From an uncultured Halomonas sp. (lineage in GTDB: Bacteria; Pseudomonadota; Gammaproteobacteria; Pseudomonadales; Halomonadaceae), in the NCBI RefSeq assembly GCF_947501415.1, contig NZ_CANMVL010000005.1:1-64000 (forward strand): a stretch of 64,000 bases of DNA, written 5' to 3'. Every line of letters begins with the position of its first letter. Position 1 is the stretch's first letter. The position numbers were made by a program, and so were the translations under genes. The notes beneath the pieces were generated by a model. It worked only from the letters and a program-made list of their open reading frames with translations. It searched no databases and was not told the origin of the DNA. Positions 1-11,739 of the stretch are shown here, piece after piece.

Positions 1-120
1 GACTCCAAGGTGATCGTGGCGATCAACAAGGACGAGGAGGCGCCGATCTTCCAGGTAGCCGACTATGGCCTGGTAGCTGACCTGTTCGACGCTCTGCCGG
101 AGCTTGAGCAGAAGCTCTGA
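1..120 (+). CDS. etfA: Electron transfer flavoprotein alpha subunit, 3' end only
   Basis: The first 39 codons in frame 1 read as the conserved FAD-binding tail of ETF alpha ([10 protein letters not shown], then a [10 protein letters not shown] segment) and end at TGA. ETF alpha pairs with ETF beta and passes electrons from acyl-CoA dehydrogenases to ETF-quinone oxidoreductase. Only the C-terminus is in the window, so start and length cannot be judged. The sequence immediately downstream contains a second, degenerate copy of this same tail. Confidence 0.9.
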   Translation, partial: DSKVIVAINKDEEAPIFQVADYGLVADLFDALPELEQKL

Positions 121-131
121 TAACGATCGTG

Positions 132-215
132 ATCTTTCAGGTCGCGCTCTCGATGGGCTGCGGCCTGGTGGCGGATCTGTTCGATGCCCTGCCGAAGCTT
201 GAGCAGAAGCTATAA
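132..215 (+). pseudogene. Degenerate duplicate of the etfA C-terminal tail
   Basis: These 84 bases read in frame as IFQVA, a diverged stretch, [17 protein letters not shown] and stop, against [23 protein letters not shown] in the real etfA end at 46-120. Many third positions differ, so this is not a sequencing duplication but an aged partial tandem copy or the scar of a homologous replacement. It has no start codon and presumably no function as protein. Confidence 0.8.
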
Positions 216-243
216 TTGCCTGCTTTTTCAGGCTTGATATCGG

Positions 244-273
244 AAGCCGGCTCCTTGTTGAGTCGGCTTTCTG
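244..273 (+). terminator. Probable terminator after etfA
   Basis: A 10-bp stem with one mismatch (AAGCCGGCTC at 244-253, GAGTCGGCTT at 260-269) with a 6-nt loop and a short pyrimidine run. It follows the duplicated etfA tail and precedes sodA by about 190 bp. I see no gene between 216 and 459; the interval should also contain the sodA promoter, but I could not identify a convincing one. Confidence 0.55.
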
Positions 274-459
274 CTATTGGGCAGGGCTCCTGCTGGACGG
301 CTTCGTATCGTCTAGAGTAGGGTGAGTCGACGTACTGGAGCTGCTGCTCAAGAAAAATCTGGCCGGGGTGGTTGAAGTTACCGACCGATGGCCGCACCTC
401 TAGTTAGTGCAGGACAAGAATTGCAGTGTCTGCAAAGCCACCAAAAGGAGATGATCAAC

Positions 460-1071
460 ATGGCACATACCCTCCCTGACCTTCCGTATGCCTACGATGC
501 GCTCGAGCCGCATATCGATGCGCTGACCATGGAGATCCACCATTCCCGTCACCATCAGACCTACGTCAACAACCTGAACGCTGCCCTCGAGGGCACCGGC
601 CTGGAAGATGTGCCGGTCGATGAGCTGCTTGCCGATCTGGACAAGGTGCCGGCCGAGAAGCGTCAGGCGGTGATCAACAACGGTGGCGGCCACTCGAACC
701 ACTCCATGTTCTGGCAGATGATGTCACCCAATGGTGGCGGTCAGCCCAAGGGCAAGGTGGGCGAGGCCATCGAGAGCGAGCTGGGTGGCTTCGAGGCGTT
801 CAAGGATGCCTTTACCAAGGCTGCCCTGGGTCGTTTCGGCAGCGGCTGGGCCTGGCTCAGCGTGACCCCCGCGAAGAAGCTGGTGGTGGAAAACTCCCTC
901 AACCAGGACAGCCCGATCTCCAACGGCAACACGCCGGTGCTGGGGCTGGACGTGTGGGAGCATGCCTACTACCTGAAGTTCCAGAACAAGCGTCCGGACT
1001 ATATCGCCGCGTTCTTCAACGTGGTGGATTGGGATGAAGTCGAGCGTCGCTACCAGGCTGCCACTGCCTGA
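460..1071 (+). CDS. sodA: Superoxide dismutase, Mn type
   Basis: A 203-residue cytoplasmic superoxide dismutase that converts superoxide to peroxide and oxygen. Metal ligands are visible: His27 (EIHHSRHH), His in [10 protein letters not shown] (about 80), and Asp and His in LDVWEHAYY (about 166 and 170). The GGHxNHSxFW motif and the [16 protein letters not shown] end are those of the Mn rather than Fe subfamily. The start at 460 is chosen over in-frame upstream codons because AAAAGGAG (443-450) is 9 bases from it; it would abut the ATG at 451 directly. A strong terminator follows. Confidence 0.95.
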   Translation: MAHTLPDLPYAYDALEPHIDALTMEIHHSRHHQTYVNNLNAALEGTGLEDVPVDELLADLDKVPAEKRQAVINNGGGHSNHSMFWQMMSPNGGGQPKGKVGEAIESELGGFEAFKDAFTKAALGRFGSGWAWLSVTPAKKLVVENSLNQDSPISNGNTPVLGLDVWEHAYYLKFQNKRPDYIAAFFNVVDWDEVERRYQAATA

Positions 1072-1093
1072 TCGACCCCTTCCCGGTCTGACA

Positions 1094-1130
1094 AACAGCG
1101 CCGCGGCCCCTGGGGTCGCGGCGCTGTTGT
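1094..1130 (+). terminator. Rho-independent terminator after sodA
   Basis: Perfect 12-bp stem (AACAGCGCCGCG at 1094-1105, CGCGGCGCTGTT at 1117-1128) with an 11-nt GC-rich loop, 23 bp after the sodA stop. The T tract is short. Confidence 0.75.
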
Positions 1131-1203
1131 ATGGGTACCCCTCCGGGCAGGATCCCTCTCTGCCTCTCTGGGTGTTAGAGACTTGTGCGCTTTGATGTGC
1201 TGC

Positions 1204-1273
1204 TCGCACCTCGCATCTCGCACCTCGCACCTTGCACCTCGCACCTCGCACCTCGCACCTCGCATCTCTTGCC
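1204..1273 (+). repeat. Heptamer tandem repeat, unit TCGCACC
   Basis: Nine consecutive 7-bp units (1204-1266), seven exact or near-exact TCGCACC and two TCGCATC, followed by a decayed unit TCTTGCC and a stray further copy at 1293-1303. Unit length of 7 keeps no reading frame across copies. It lies in the sodA-nrdH gap, between the sodA terminator and the nrd regulatory region. There are no spacers, so it is not a CRISPR. Confidence 0.85.
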
Positions 1274-1386
1274 TCTTAATTACACCGGCGCCTCGCACCT
1301 CGCTTTCCAAGGCGTTATCGAGGTCGTTAATCACTTGTGTTTGAATGCTTCATATATCACTACATATGGTATTTCAAGGGTGACAG

Positions 1387-1434
1387 TTTCTATATATGGT
1401 GTATCCTTGCCTCCGTAATCACCATATATAGTTC
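1387..1434 (+). promoter_or_regulatory. Tandem NrdR boxes in front of nrdHIEF
   Basis: Two 16-bp palindromic AT-rich elements, TTTCTATATATGGTGT (1387-1402) and TCACCATATATAGTTC (1419-1434), match the NrdR-box pattern ACACwATATATwGTGT. Their spacing is 32 bp, three helical turns, which is the spacing known for tandem NrdR boxes. They lie 22-69 bp before the nrdH start. A weaker third match (CTACATATGGTAT) lies just upstream near 1359. The ATP/dATP-sensing repressor NrdR would be expected to hold the operon down when dNTPs are sufficient. Confidence 0.75.
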
Positions 1435-1455
1435 CTTTCCTCAGGGAGTGTCACC

Positions 1456-1683
1456 ATGGAGATCAAGGTCTATACCCGTCCAGCCTGCCCGCAGTGCACG
1501 GCTACCTGCCGCACCCTGGAGCGCCAGGGGATCGATTACCGCCTGATCGACCTGGAGCAGAATCCGGAGGCTCGCGATCGCGTCATGGCGCTGGGGCACC
1601 GCCAGCTGCCGGTCGTGGTAGCCGGTGATGAGCACTGGTCCGGTTTTCGCCCGGACCGCCTCGGCGGCCTGACGCCGGCATGA
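1456..1683 (+). CDS. nrdH: NrdH redoxin, electron donor of class Ib ribonucleotide reductase
   Basis: A 75-residue glutaredoxin-like thioredoxin-fold protein with the redox pair C11-P-Q-C14 and the family hallmark WSGFRPD near the C-terminus. It reduces the NrdE C-terminal cysteines and is itself reduced by thioredoxin reductase. AGGGAG (1443-1448) precedes the ATG. The stop overlaps the nrdI start by 4 bases (ATGA). Confidence 0.93.
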   Translation: MEIKVYTRPACPQCTATCRTLERQGIDYRLIDLEQNPEARDRVMALGHRQLPVVVAGDEHWSGFRPDRLGGLTPA

Positions 1684-2092
1684 GCGAGGCGCCGTTGGAG
1701 AGTGTGCCGCCGGAACTGATCTATTTTTCGACCCGCTCCGGCAACACCCATCGCTTTATTCAGAAACTGGAGCTGCCGGCCCGGCGCATTCCCCTTGAGC
1801 GGGGTGCCCAGGCTCTGTCGGCAACACGTCCCTTCGTGCTGGTGACGCCTACCTATGGCGGTGGTGGGGCGAAGGGGGCGGTGCCGGCGCCGGTGATCCG
1901 TTTTCTCAACGATTCCGACAATCGGGCGCTGCTGAAGGGCGTGATCGCCGCCGGTAATACCTGTTTTGGCGCCGCCTACGGACTGGCAGGGCGCATCATC
2001 GCCAAGAAGTGCGGTGTTCCCCTGCTCTATCGATTCGAGTTGCTGGGCACGGACGATGACGTGACCCGGGTTCGCAAGGGAGTGAGAGAATT

Positions 2093-2111
<19 letters not shown>
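1680..2111 (+). CDS. nrdI: NrdI flavodoxin-like activator
   Basis: A 143-residue flavodoxin-like protein with the FMN phosphate loop [11 protein letters not shown] near the N-terminus and the TPTYGGGG and GNTCFG loops. NrdI supplies the oxidant used to build the Mn(III)2-tyrosyl radical in NrdF. It is translationally coupled to nrdH (ATGA) and its last 19 bases overlap the nrdE start. Confidence 0.93.
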
Positions 2112-5246
<3,135 letters not shown>

Positions 5247-5337
5247 TGCGAGTGCCTCGCTCTTCCTGGGTTGGGGGGGCTACCTCCCGCGGCTGGCCGG
5301 ATAACGGTGTGCCTCGGATGTCTTTCGAGAGCGTGAC

Positions 5338-5730
5338 TTACCCGGCACTGAGCCAATAACGCAGCCGCTGCATCGGACCCGGCTGTGAGCGGGCCTGGTG
5401 CCCCTCCAGCCTGGCAATGGTCTCCTGCAGCGGCTTTCGGATGGCCTGCAGGTGGTGCTGACAGAGGCGCTTGCAGAGGGCGCCCGGGCATTGCGCCATC
5501 AGCAGCCCGGCATGATAGACCGCCGTGCCCAGTGATTCGGCCAGGTCGGGAGCCCCCTGGGCATCGCGACGGCAGCGCTCCAGTTCGCTGGTGAGCAGGG
5601 TGAGGGTACGGGCATCCAGCCAGCAGGGCGTATCATCACCCTGCGTCTGTGCATTCACCCGCTCCTGAAGCTCCCGAAAGGAGACTTCGAGAAAGATGCA
5701 GTGGTAGCGGAGCTGGGGAGAGGGTGACAT
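5338..5730 (-). CDS. Unknown 130-aa protein behind a Fur-like box
   Basis: I do not recognise this protein. It is soluble, contains five cysteines (CIF, CW, CRR, CPG, and the pair in LCKRLC), an Arg/Glu-rich C-terminal half and no signal peptide. It lies between nrdF (convergent) and fhuB (same strand, 155 bp away) and has its own Fur-like box just upstream of the start, so it is probably expressed under iron starvation. A cysteine-containing iron-handling role is conceivable but not shown. Confidence 0.65.
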   Translation of the reverse strand: MSPSPQLRYHCIFLEVSFRELQERVNAQTQGDDTPCWLDARTLTLLTSELERCRRDAQGAPDLAESLGTAVYHAGLLMAQCPGALCKRLCQHHLQAIRKPLQETIARLEGHQARSQPGPMQRLRYWLSAG

Positions 5731-5747
5731 GAAAAGTAACTCTTATT

Positions 5748-5762
5748 TGATATTAATTACTA
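5748..5762 (-). promoter_or_regulatory. Fur box before the 130-aa gene
   Basis: TGATATTAATTACTA matches the 7-1-7 Fur consensus TGATAATNATTATCA at 12 of 14 defined positions and sits 18 bp upstream of the gene ending at 5338. The rest of 5763-5884 shows no gene. Confidence 0.6.
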
Positions 5763-5884
5763 TTCTCTTTGGGTGTAAAAGTCCTGTCAAGCTGACGTTA
5801 GGCTGGGCCGTTCCTTGTGCGAGCCTGTCGCAGGCTCCAGCAAGGCCCGCGCTTGCCATTGATGTCGGTCCAGCGAAGCCGGCG

Positions 5885-7897
5885 CTAGAGTCGCCGCATC
5901 CCCCACATGAAATAGGCACCGCCAAGCAGTGAGGCGACGATACCGGCGGGAATCTCCTCGGGGAACAGCCACTGACGGCCGATCCAGTCGGCCAGCACCA
6001 TCAGCAAAGCTCCGGCCAGGGCTCCGCCCAGCAGGTGCATGTTCGCCCGGGAAAAGCCCAGCAGGCGGGCCAGGTGGGGGGCGAGCAGGCCGACGAAGGA
6101 GAGCGGGCCGACCACCAGGGTGGCGGCGGCGGTGAGCAGCGCCACCATCAGCAGCAGCGCCAGTCGCGCCCGCGCCAGGGGCAGCCCCAAGGCCGCGGCG
6201 GTGGCGGCGCCCAGCGGCAGGATATCCAGCCAGCGGGCCAGCGGTGCGGCGATCAGGGTCAACAGCAGAGCCGCGGCGGCCACCACTAGCGCGCTGGTCG
6301 GGTCGACATAGTAGGTGGAGCCGGAGAGCCAGGCGATCACCTGCTGGCCGCGGGGGTCGCCGCCGGCCAGCACCATGCCCTTGATCGCCTCGAACAGGGC
6401 GGTGATCGCCACCCCGGTCAGCAGCAGTCGTTCCGGCTGGAAGCCGCTCTTGCGGTTGAGGCCCACCAGCACCGCCAGGCTCGCCAGCGACCCCAGAGTG
6501 CCGGCGGCCACGAGGGCCAGGTTGCCGGGCGCAGGCAGCAGGAAGATGACGCCCATCAGGGCGATGGCGCTGCCGCCGCTGATGCCCAGCACCTCGGGGC
6601 TGGCCATGGGGTTGGCGGTCAGTCGCTGGATCAGGGTACCGGCGATGGCCAGCATGACACCGCAGCCGGCGGCGGCCAAGACGCGGGGCACGCGCCACTG
6701 CAGCAAGCCCCAGTCGGTGGGCGCGGCCCACTGCCAGCCGTCTGGCCCCTGGCCGGCCAGCACCGCGATCGCGCCCACGCCCAGCAGGGCGATGGCGAGT
6801 CCGCCGGCCAGTCGAACGGGTGCTGGATGACGCCGACCGAGCGCGCGAGCCTCGCGAGGGGGCGTTTCGGCGTTGAGGCGCAGTCGCGGGATCAGCCACA
6901 GCAGCAGCGGGGCGCCCAGGGCCGCCGTGGTGGCGCCGGTGGGAATCAGGGTCGGCAGGTAGCCCGAGACGCGCTGCAGTGCCAGGTCGGTGGCGGCCAG
7001 CAGCAGGGCGCCGAGCAGCGTCGACCACGCGAGCCGGGCGCCCAGGCGCCGTGCGCCGGCCAGGCGCACGATGTTAGGCGCGGCCAGGCCGATGAAACCG
7101 ACGATCCCCACCACGCTGACCACGCAGCCGGTAAGAAAGACCGCGAGCCCCAGCCCGGCAAAACGCAGATGCTTGAGCGAGACGCCGAGGCTCCTGGCGC
7201 CGGCCTCGTCGAGGGCGAGGACCGCCAGGGGGCGCAGCAGCAGCCAGGCGAGCAGGCCTCCGACCATCAGGCGCGGCGTCAGGAAGGCGACGTCCTGCCA
7301 GCCGTTCTGGGCAAGCGACCCCGCCCCCCAGATCAGCAGTCCCTTGAGCTCCTCCTGGTGGAAGAGCAGCAGCACCATGGAGAGCGCCCCGAAGTATAGG
7401 TTGACCACCAGGCCGCCGAGCACCACCACCACCGGCGCCAGGCCTCGCCGCCAGGCCAGGGCGAACACCAGTCCCATGGCCAGGCCGCCGCCGGCCAGTG
7501 CCACCCACTCCCTCCCCAGCCCCAGCAGGCCCGGGGCCATCAGCGAGGCGGCCATCAGCGCCAGGTTGGCGCCGCTCGCCACTCCCAGGGTGGTGGGCGC
7601 AGCCAGCGGGTTGCGCAACACCTGCTGCATCAGCACGCCGGCGAGCGCCAGGCCGCCGCCGGCGAGCAGCGCCATGGCGAGTCGCGGCCACCAGGCGTAG
7701 TGCAGGACCAAGCCTGAGGCGGCCTCATCCGTCGCCGCGGGCTCGAGCAGTGCGGCTAACCCGGCACCCACGCCGGGACCGGAGAGCAGATGGTCAAGGG
7801 CGAGGGCCAGCACGCCGAGGGCGAGCGGCAGGCAGAGTGCCGTCGGCGTCAGTCGGAGGCGCCAGGGGCGGTGGGAGGCGAGGGCATCAGGCGTCAT
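5885..7897 (-). CDS. fhuB: Fe3+-hydroxamate ABC transporter permease, fused double-domain FhuB
   Basis: A 670-residue, very hydrophobic permease made of two tandem FecCD-type halves, each with about ten membrane segments. The repeated signature is PRLAMALLAGGGLALAG then NPLAAPTTLG in the first half, and PRVLAAAGCGVMLAIAG then NPMASPEVLG in the second. The ATP-binding EAA-like loop GxxxxR follows in each half. This is the FhuB architecture rather than a FepD/FepG pair. The ATG at 7897 overlaps the fhuD stop, indicating coupling; a longer form from 7915 is possible. Confidence 0.92.
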   Translation of the reverse strand: MTPDALASHRPWRLRLTPTALCLPLALGVLALALDHLLSGPGVGAGLAALLEPAATDEAASGLVLHYAWWPRLAMALLAGGGLALAGVLMQQVLRNPLAAPTTLGVASGANLALMAASLMAPGLLGLGREWVALAGGGLAMGLVFALAWRRGLAPVVVVLGGLVVNLYFGALSMVLLLFHQEELKGLLIWGAGSLAQNGWQDVAFLTPRLMVGGLLAWLLLRPLAVLALDEAGARSLGVSLKHLRFAGLGLAVFLTGCVVSVVGIVGFIGLAAPNIVRLAGARRLGARLAWSTLLGALLLAATDLALQRVSGYLPTLIPTGATTAALGAPLLLWLIPRLRLNAETPPREARALGRRHPAPVRLAGGLAIALLGVGAIAVLAGQGPDGWQWAAPTDWGLLQWRVPRVLAAAGCGVMLAIAGTLIQRLTANPMASPEVLGISGGSAIALMGVIFLLPAPGNLALVAAGTLGSLASLAVLVGLNRKSGFQPERLLLTGVAITALFEAIKGMVLAGGDPRGQQVIAWLSGSTYYVDPTSALVVAAAALLLTLIAAPLARWLDILPLGAATAAALGLPLARARLALLLMVALLTAAATLVVGPLSFVGLLAPHLARLLGFSRANMHLLGGALAGALLMVLADWIGRQWLFPEEIPAGIVASLLGGAYFMWGMRRL

Positions 7898-8756
7898 CGT
7901 CGGACTCCAGGGCACTCACAAGCAGTTCGGCGAAACGCTCGGCCGAGGGCAGGGCGCCGAAGCTCCAAGTCGGCGGCAGCACGATGGGTTCCCCTCGGCT
8001 CGCCTCGATAAGGTGGTCCCAGAGGCCGCCGTCGTCCAGGCGCTCGCGGACCCCGGCCGGATAGGGCTCCACCACCACCAGCCGGGCATCGAGGCCGGAC
8101 AAAGCCTCGATGCCCACCAGCGAGAAGCCCCAGGTGTTGGTGGGCCTCTGCCAGGCGTTATCGAGCGCCAGACGATCGAGCACCGCCTGGTAGAGACCGT
8201 TCTCGCCGAACACTCGCACATGGCGGCTATCCATAAACTGCATGATCACCAGCGGCGGGGTCGTGTCATCGACTCGCTGGCGCAGGGCGTCGAGCCGGGC
8301 CTCTGTCTCTTCGATCAGCCAGGCCGCCGCCGCGGGGCGCTCGACCAGATGGCCAAGCGAGCGGGTCAGCTCGCGCATCTCCGTCCAGGTGTCGCGTCCT
8401 GGACGGTAGAGTGGCAGGGTCTCGACCGGGGCGATGCGCTCGAGACGCGGCGCGAGGTTGGCGAACATCGGCGAGATCAGGATGCGCTCCGGCGCCAGGC
8501 TCGCCAGCAGTTCGAGGTTGGGCTGGCTGCGCAGTCCCAGGTCGACCGTCGAGGCGGGCAGGGCCGGCTCGCCCACCCAGGCGTGGTAGGCCTCGATCTG
8601 GGCGACCGCGGAGGGGGGCGCGCCGAGGGCGACGAGCGTCTCGGCGAGGGTCCAGTCGAGGGTGGCGAGGCGTGGTGTGTCGGCCGAGGACGTGGCGGCG
8701 ATAAGCGCGACAACCAGGCCGGCGAGCCATATCAGGACGCGACGAGGGCGAGACAC
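7887..8756 (-). CDS. fhuD: Periplasmic hydroxamate-siderophore binding protein
   Basis: A 289-residue FhuD-type class III binding protein: N-terminal signal SRPRRVLIWLAGLVVALIAA, then the TroA-like fold with LDWTLAETLVALGAPP and LLASLAPERILISP. The twin arginine before a moderately hydrophobic core could be read by Tat, as for E. coli FhuD, but the Tat motif is not canonical. The start is taken at GTG 8756, with TGGAG 6 bases upstream; a TTG at 8786 would add ten residues in front of the signal. It delivers ferric hydroxamates to FhuB/FhuC. Confidence 0.88.
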   Translation of the reverse strand: MSRPRRVLIWLAGLVVALIAATSSADTPRLATLDWTLAETLVALGAPPSAVAQIEAYHAWVGEPALPASTVDLGLRSQPNLELLASLAPERILISPMFANLAPRLERIAPVETLPLYRPGRDTWTEMRELTRSLGHLVERPAAAAWLIEETEARLDALRQRVDDTTPPLVIMQFMDSRHVRVFGENGLYQAVLDRLALDNAWQRPTNTWGFSLVGIEALSGLDARLVVVEPYPAGVRERLDDGGLWDHLIEASRGEPIVLPPTWSFGALPSAERFAELLVSALESDDDA

Positions 8757-8798
8757 GGGCGACTCCAGGGGCGATTCCAAGGTCAATGGATAGCGTGG

Positions 8799-9566
8799 CT
8801 AGTAGGCGATGGCGACGCGGTGTTCGCCACAGGGGTGGGCCATGACATGCATGGGAATGCCGTAGATGGCCTGGAGGGTCTGGCCGTTCATTATCTCCTC
8901 GGGCGTGCCCTGGGCCAGCAGGCGGCCGCCGTGCAGGGCTACCAGGCGGTCGCAGTAGCGTGACGCCATATTGATATCATGAAGTACGATGACCACCCCG
9001 AGGCCGAGCTCCTGGCATAGCCGACGAATCAGCGCCAGTACCTCCACCTGGTGGGCGACATCCAGCGCCGCCAGGGGTTCGTCGAGCAGCAGAAAGCGGC
9101 TGCCCTGGGCGAGCAGCATGGCCAGCCAGACCCGCTGGCGCTCGCCGCCCGAGAGAGTATCCACCTGGCGGTCGGCGAAGGGCTCGGTGTGGGTCATCGC
9201 CAGGGCTCGGTCGACGGCGGCTTCGTCATCGCGACCGTGGCGGCCCAGCAGACCCCGCCAGGGGTAGCGGCCGAAGCCTACCAGCTCACGCCCTGTGAGG
9301 CTGTCGGAGGCGGGCAGCTGCTGGGGTAGATAGGCGACCCGACGGGCGAAGGCGCGATGGCCCCAGGACGTCATCGGCTTGCCGTCCAGCCGAAGCTCGC
9401 CCCGAGTGGCGACCTGCTGGCGGGCCAGCAGCTTGAGCAGGGTCGACTTGCCTGAGCCATTGTGGCCGATCAGGCCGTGGATACGACCCTCCGCAAAGGT
9501 CAGGTCGAGGGGATGCAGCAGGCACTGGCCGTTGATCTCGAAGGAGGCGGCGCGCGTTTCGATCAT
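8799..9566 (-). CDS. fhuC: Siderophore ABC transporter ATPase
   Basis: A 255-residue ATPase: Walker A GHNGSGKST (about 33-41), Q-loop in LPQQLPAS, signature LSGGERQR, Walker B LLLDEP, H-loop VLHD. The C-terminal QAIYGIPMHVMAHP is the FhuC/FecE-type end. The start at 9566 follows GAGGAGGAG. The open frame extends 408 bases further upstream, but that part is the antisense shadow of the receptor gene. It powers import through FhuB. Confidence 0.93.
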   Translation of the reverse strand: MIETRAASFEINGQCLLHPLDLTFAEGRIHGLIGHNGSGKSTLLKLLARQQVATRGELRLDGKPMTSWGHRAFARRVAYLPQQLPASDSLTGRELVGFGRYPWRGLLGRHGRDDEAAVDRALAMTHTEPFADRQVDTLSGGERQRVWLAMLLAQGSRFLLLDEPLAALDVAHQVEVLALIRRLCQELGLGVVIVLHDINMASRYCDRLVALHGGRLLAQGTPEEIMNGQTLQAIYGIPMHVMAHPCGEHRVAIAY

Positions 9567-9624
9567 GGGAGCATCTCCTCCTCGTTTGGACCGGTGATCG
9601 TGAATGAGAGTCGCGGTGGCCGGG

Positions 9625-11706
9625 TCAGAAGTTGTAGCTGACCGTCGCCTTGACGCTGCGTTCGGCGCCGAAGTAGCAGAAGTTGATGTCGCTGCAGCCG
9701 GCGACATAGTCCTTGTCGAGCAGGTTGCTGACGTTGAGCCGCGCGGAGACCCCCTCGAGACCCACCTCGGCCAGGTCGTAGCCCAGGGTGGCGTCGACCA
9801 AGGTGTAGTCGGGCACCTTTTCGGTATTGGCCTCGTCGGCGTAGATGTCGGCGTAGTAGCGCACCCCGAGGCCTGCCTCCAGGCCAGTGAGCCCACCCTG
9901 CTGGAAGCGGTACCGGCCCCACAGTGAGGCCTGGTGGCGTGGCACCCAGTTGTCGGTATTGCCCTCGTTGGCACCGTCGGTCTTCTCGAGGGTCACGTCG
10001 GTGTAGGTATAGCCGGCCTGCAGATACAGGTTCTCGGTCAGCTGGGTATGGCTCTCCAGCTCGACGCCCTGGGACTCGATCTCGCCGGTGGCGCGGAAGA
10101 AGGTCTCGCTGGCGCGCTTGGTGGCCAGGTTCTCCTGGGTGATATGGAAGAGGGCCACGCTGTAGCGATCCTGGCTGCCGGCCGGCTGGAATTTCAGGCC
10201 CGTTTCCACCTGTTCGCCCTGGGAAGGCTCGATCAAATCGCCGTTCTGGTCGACCGCGGAGTTGGGGCTAAAGGAGGTGGTATAGCTGGCATAAGGCGCC
10301 AGGCCATTGTCGAACAGGTAGAGCACACCGGCGCGGCCGCTGAACTGGGTGTCGTCCAGCGTGCTCTCGATGCCGCTGTCGCGGTCGGTGTTGCTGATAT
10401 CCACCCAGTCGTGGCGGCCGCCCAGGTTCAACCGCCAGTTGCCCAGCGCCAGCTGGTCCTGGAGGTAGACGCCGGTCTGCTCCAGCTCGCGTTTCTTGCG
10501 CACGTCCGGATAGAAGGCGGTGGGCTCGGCGCCGTACTGCGGGTCGAAGGCATCGATGGCGGGAAAGGCTCCGGAGCCCCAGACGACGTCATTATCGCGC
10601 TGCTGGTAGTCGACACCGGCCAGCAGGGTATGCTCGGCGGCCCCGGTAGTGAGGCGGCCCTCGAGCTGGTTGTCCACCGCCAGGGCCTCGAGCGACTCGT
10701 CGCCGCTTGAGAAGTAGCGGTTGAGCTCGGTGTCGCTGGCCCAGCCGAAGGCATAGACCTGCTCCAGCTCGACATCGGACTCGGTGTAGCGCAGCGTCTG
10801 GCGGCCAGTCAGGGCGTCGTTGAAGCGGTGCTCCAGCTCGTAGCCCAGCATGGTCTGCTCGCGCTCGAACGTGTCGAAGTCCTCCTCGCCCTCGAAGAAG
10901 GTATTGGTGATGCGACGGCCATTGCGACCTTTCACCGTGCCTTCGAAGGGCAGGCCCGCATGGTAGCCGCCTTCCGGATCCTTGTGCAGGTAGGCGTGCA
11001 GGGTGAGGCTGATGGCGTCGGTGATGTCCCAGCTCAGCTGGGGAGCGAAGGCGTAGCGTTCCTCTTCCACCGGGCCGAACTGGGTGTCGGCGGCCCGGGC
11101 CAGGCCGGTCAGGCGGAAGGCGAGGCGACGCTCGTCATCCAGCGGGCCGGTGAGGTCGAAGGCGGCGCTGCGCTGGGCGTTGTTGCCCGCGCCCAGGCGC
11201 AGCTCGCCGCTGCGCTCGAATTCGGGGCGCTTGCTGGTCTGGGCCACCAGGCCGCCCGGGGAGGCGCGGCCATAGAGCACCGAGGCCGGGCCCTTGACCA
11301 CCTCGATGCGCTCGAGGAAATACGGGTCAATGACCAGCGAGCTGAAGGAGCCGCCGTCGCTCATCACCTTGAGACCGTCGAGGAAGGTGTTGCTGACGCT
11401 GCCGTCGGTGAAGCCGCGCAGCACCAGGTAGTCGTAGCGGTTGGAGGCGCCGACCTGGTTGGTGTAGACGCCCGGCGTGTAGTCGGCGGCGCGCTGCACC
11501 GTCTCGGCACCTCGCGCCTCCCACTCCTCGCTCTCGATAACCGAGATTGACTGCGGCGTCTCGTTGAACGGCGTCTCGGTCTTGGTGGCCGCCTGGGCGG
11601 TGACGGTGAGCGGCGCAAGGGTCTCGGTCTGGTCGGCCTGGGCGGTGAGCGCGGTACCTGAGGCAGCAATCGCGACCGCCAGCGCCAGGGGGCGTGGTGT
11701 GAGCAT
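9625..11706 (-). CDS. TonB-dependent ferric-siderophore outer-membrane receptor
   Basis: A 693-residue FhuA/FoxA-type receptor: signal peptide ending near ALTAQA, TonB-box-like LAPLTVTAQ, plug domain with NETPQSISVI and VVKGPASVLYGRASPGG, a long beta-barrel, and a terminal aromatic (VSYNF). The barrel loop near the C-terminus carries a cysteine pair (GCSDINFC). The context with fhuCDB, FhuF and an AraC regulator implies a hydroxamate such as ferrichrome or ferrioxamine, but the exact ligand cannot be read from sequence. Its own Fur box lies upstream. Confidence 0.9.
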   Translation of the reverse strand: MLTPRPLALAVAIAASGTALTAQADQTETLAPLTVTAQAATKTETPFNETPQSISVIESEEWEARGAETVQRAADYTPGVYTNQVGASNRYDYLVLRGFTDGSVSNTFLDGLKVMSDGGSFSSLVIDPYFLERIEVVKGPASVLYGRASPGGLVAQTSKRPEFERSGELRLGAGNNAQRSAAFDLTGPLDDERRLAFRLTGLARAADTQFGPVEEERYAFAPQLSWDITDAISLTLHAYLHKDPEGGYHAGLPFEGTVKGRNGRRITNTFFEGEEDFDTFEREQTMLGYELEHRFNDALTGRQTLRYTESDVELEQVYAFGWASDTELNRYFSSGDESLEALAVDNQLEGRLTTGAAEHTLLAGVDYQQRDNDVVWGSGAFPAIDAFDPQYGAEPTAFYPDVRKKRELEQTGVYLQDQLALGNWRLNLGGRHDWVDISNTDRDSGIESTLDDTQFSGRAGVLYLFDNGLAPYASYTTSFSPNSAVDQNGDLIEPSQGEQVETGLKFQPAGSQDRYSVALFHITQENLATKRASETFFRATGEIESQGVELESHTQLTENLYLQAGYTYTDVTLEKTDGANEGNTDNWVPRHQASLWGRYRFQQGGLTGLEAGLGVRYYADIYADEANTEKVPDYTLVDATLGYDLAEVGLEGVSARLNVSNLLDKDYVAGCSDINFCYFGAERSVKATVSYNF

Positions 11707-11739
11707 GGGAGGTCCTGTGGGATTGATACATAGCTGAGT

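Noticed and set aside
1204..1273. CRISPR array
   Set aside because: The repeat unit is 7 bp without spacers and there are no cas genes.
5787..7028. 413-codon Arg/Pro/Gly-rich minus-strand frame inside fhuB
   Set aside because: It is another frame of fhuB; the composition is that of an out-of-frame GC-rich reading.
8799..9974. 391-codon version of FhuC
   Set aside because: The first 136 codons lie within the receptor gene in another frame and are low-complexity Thr/Pro-rich; GAGGAGGAG marks the start at 9566.
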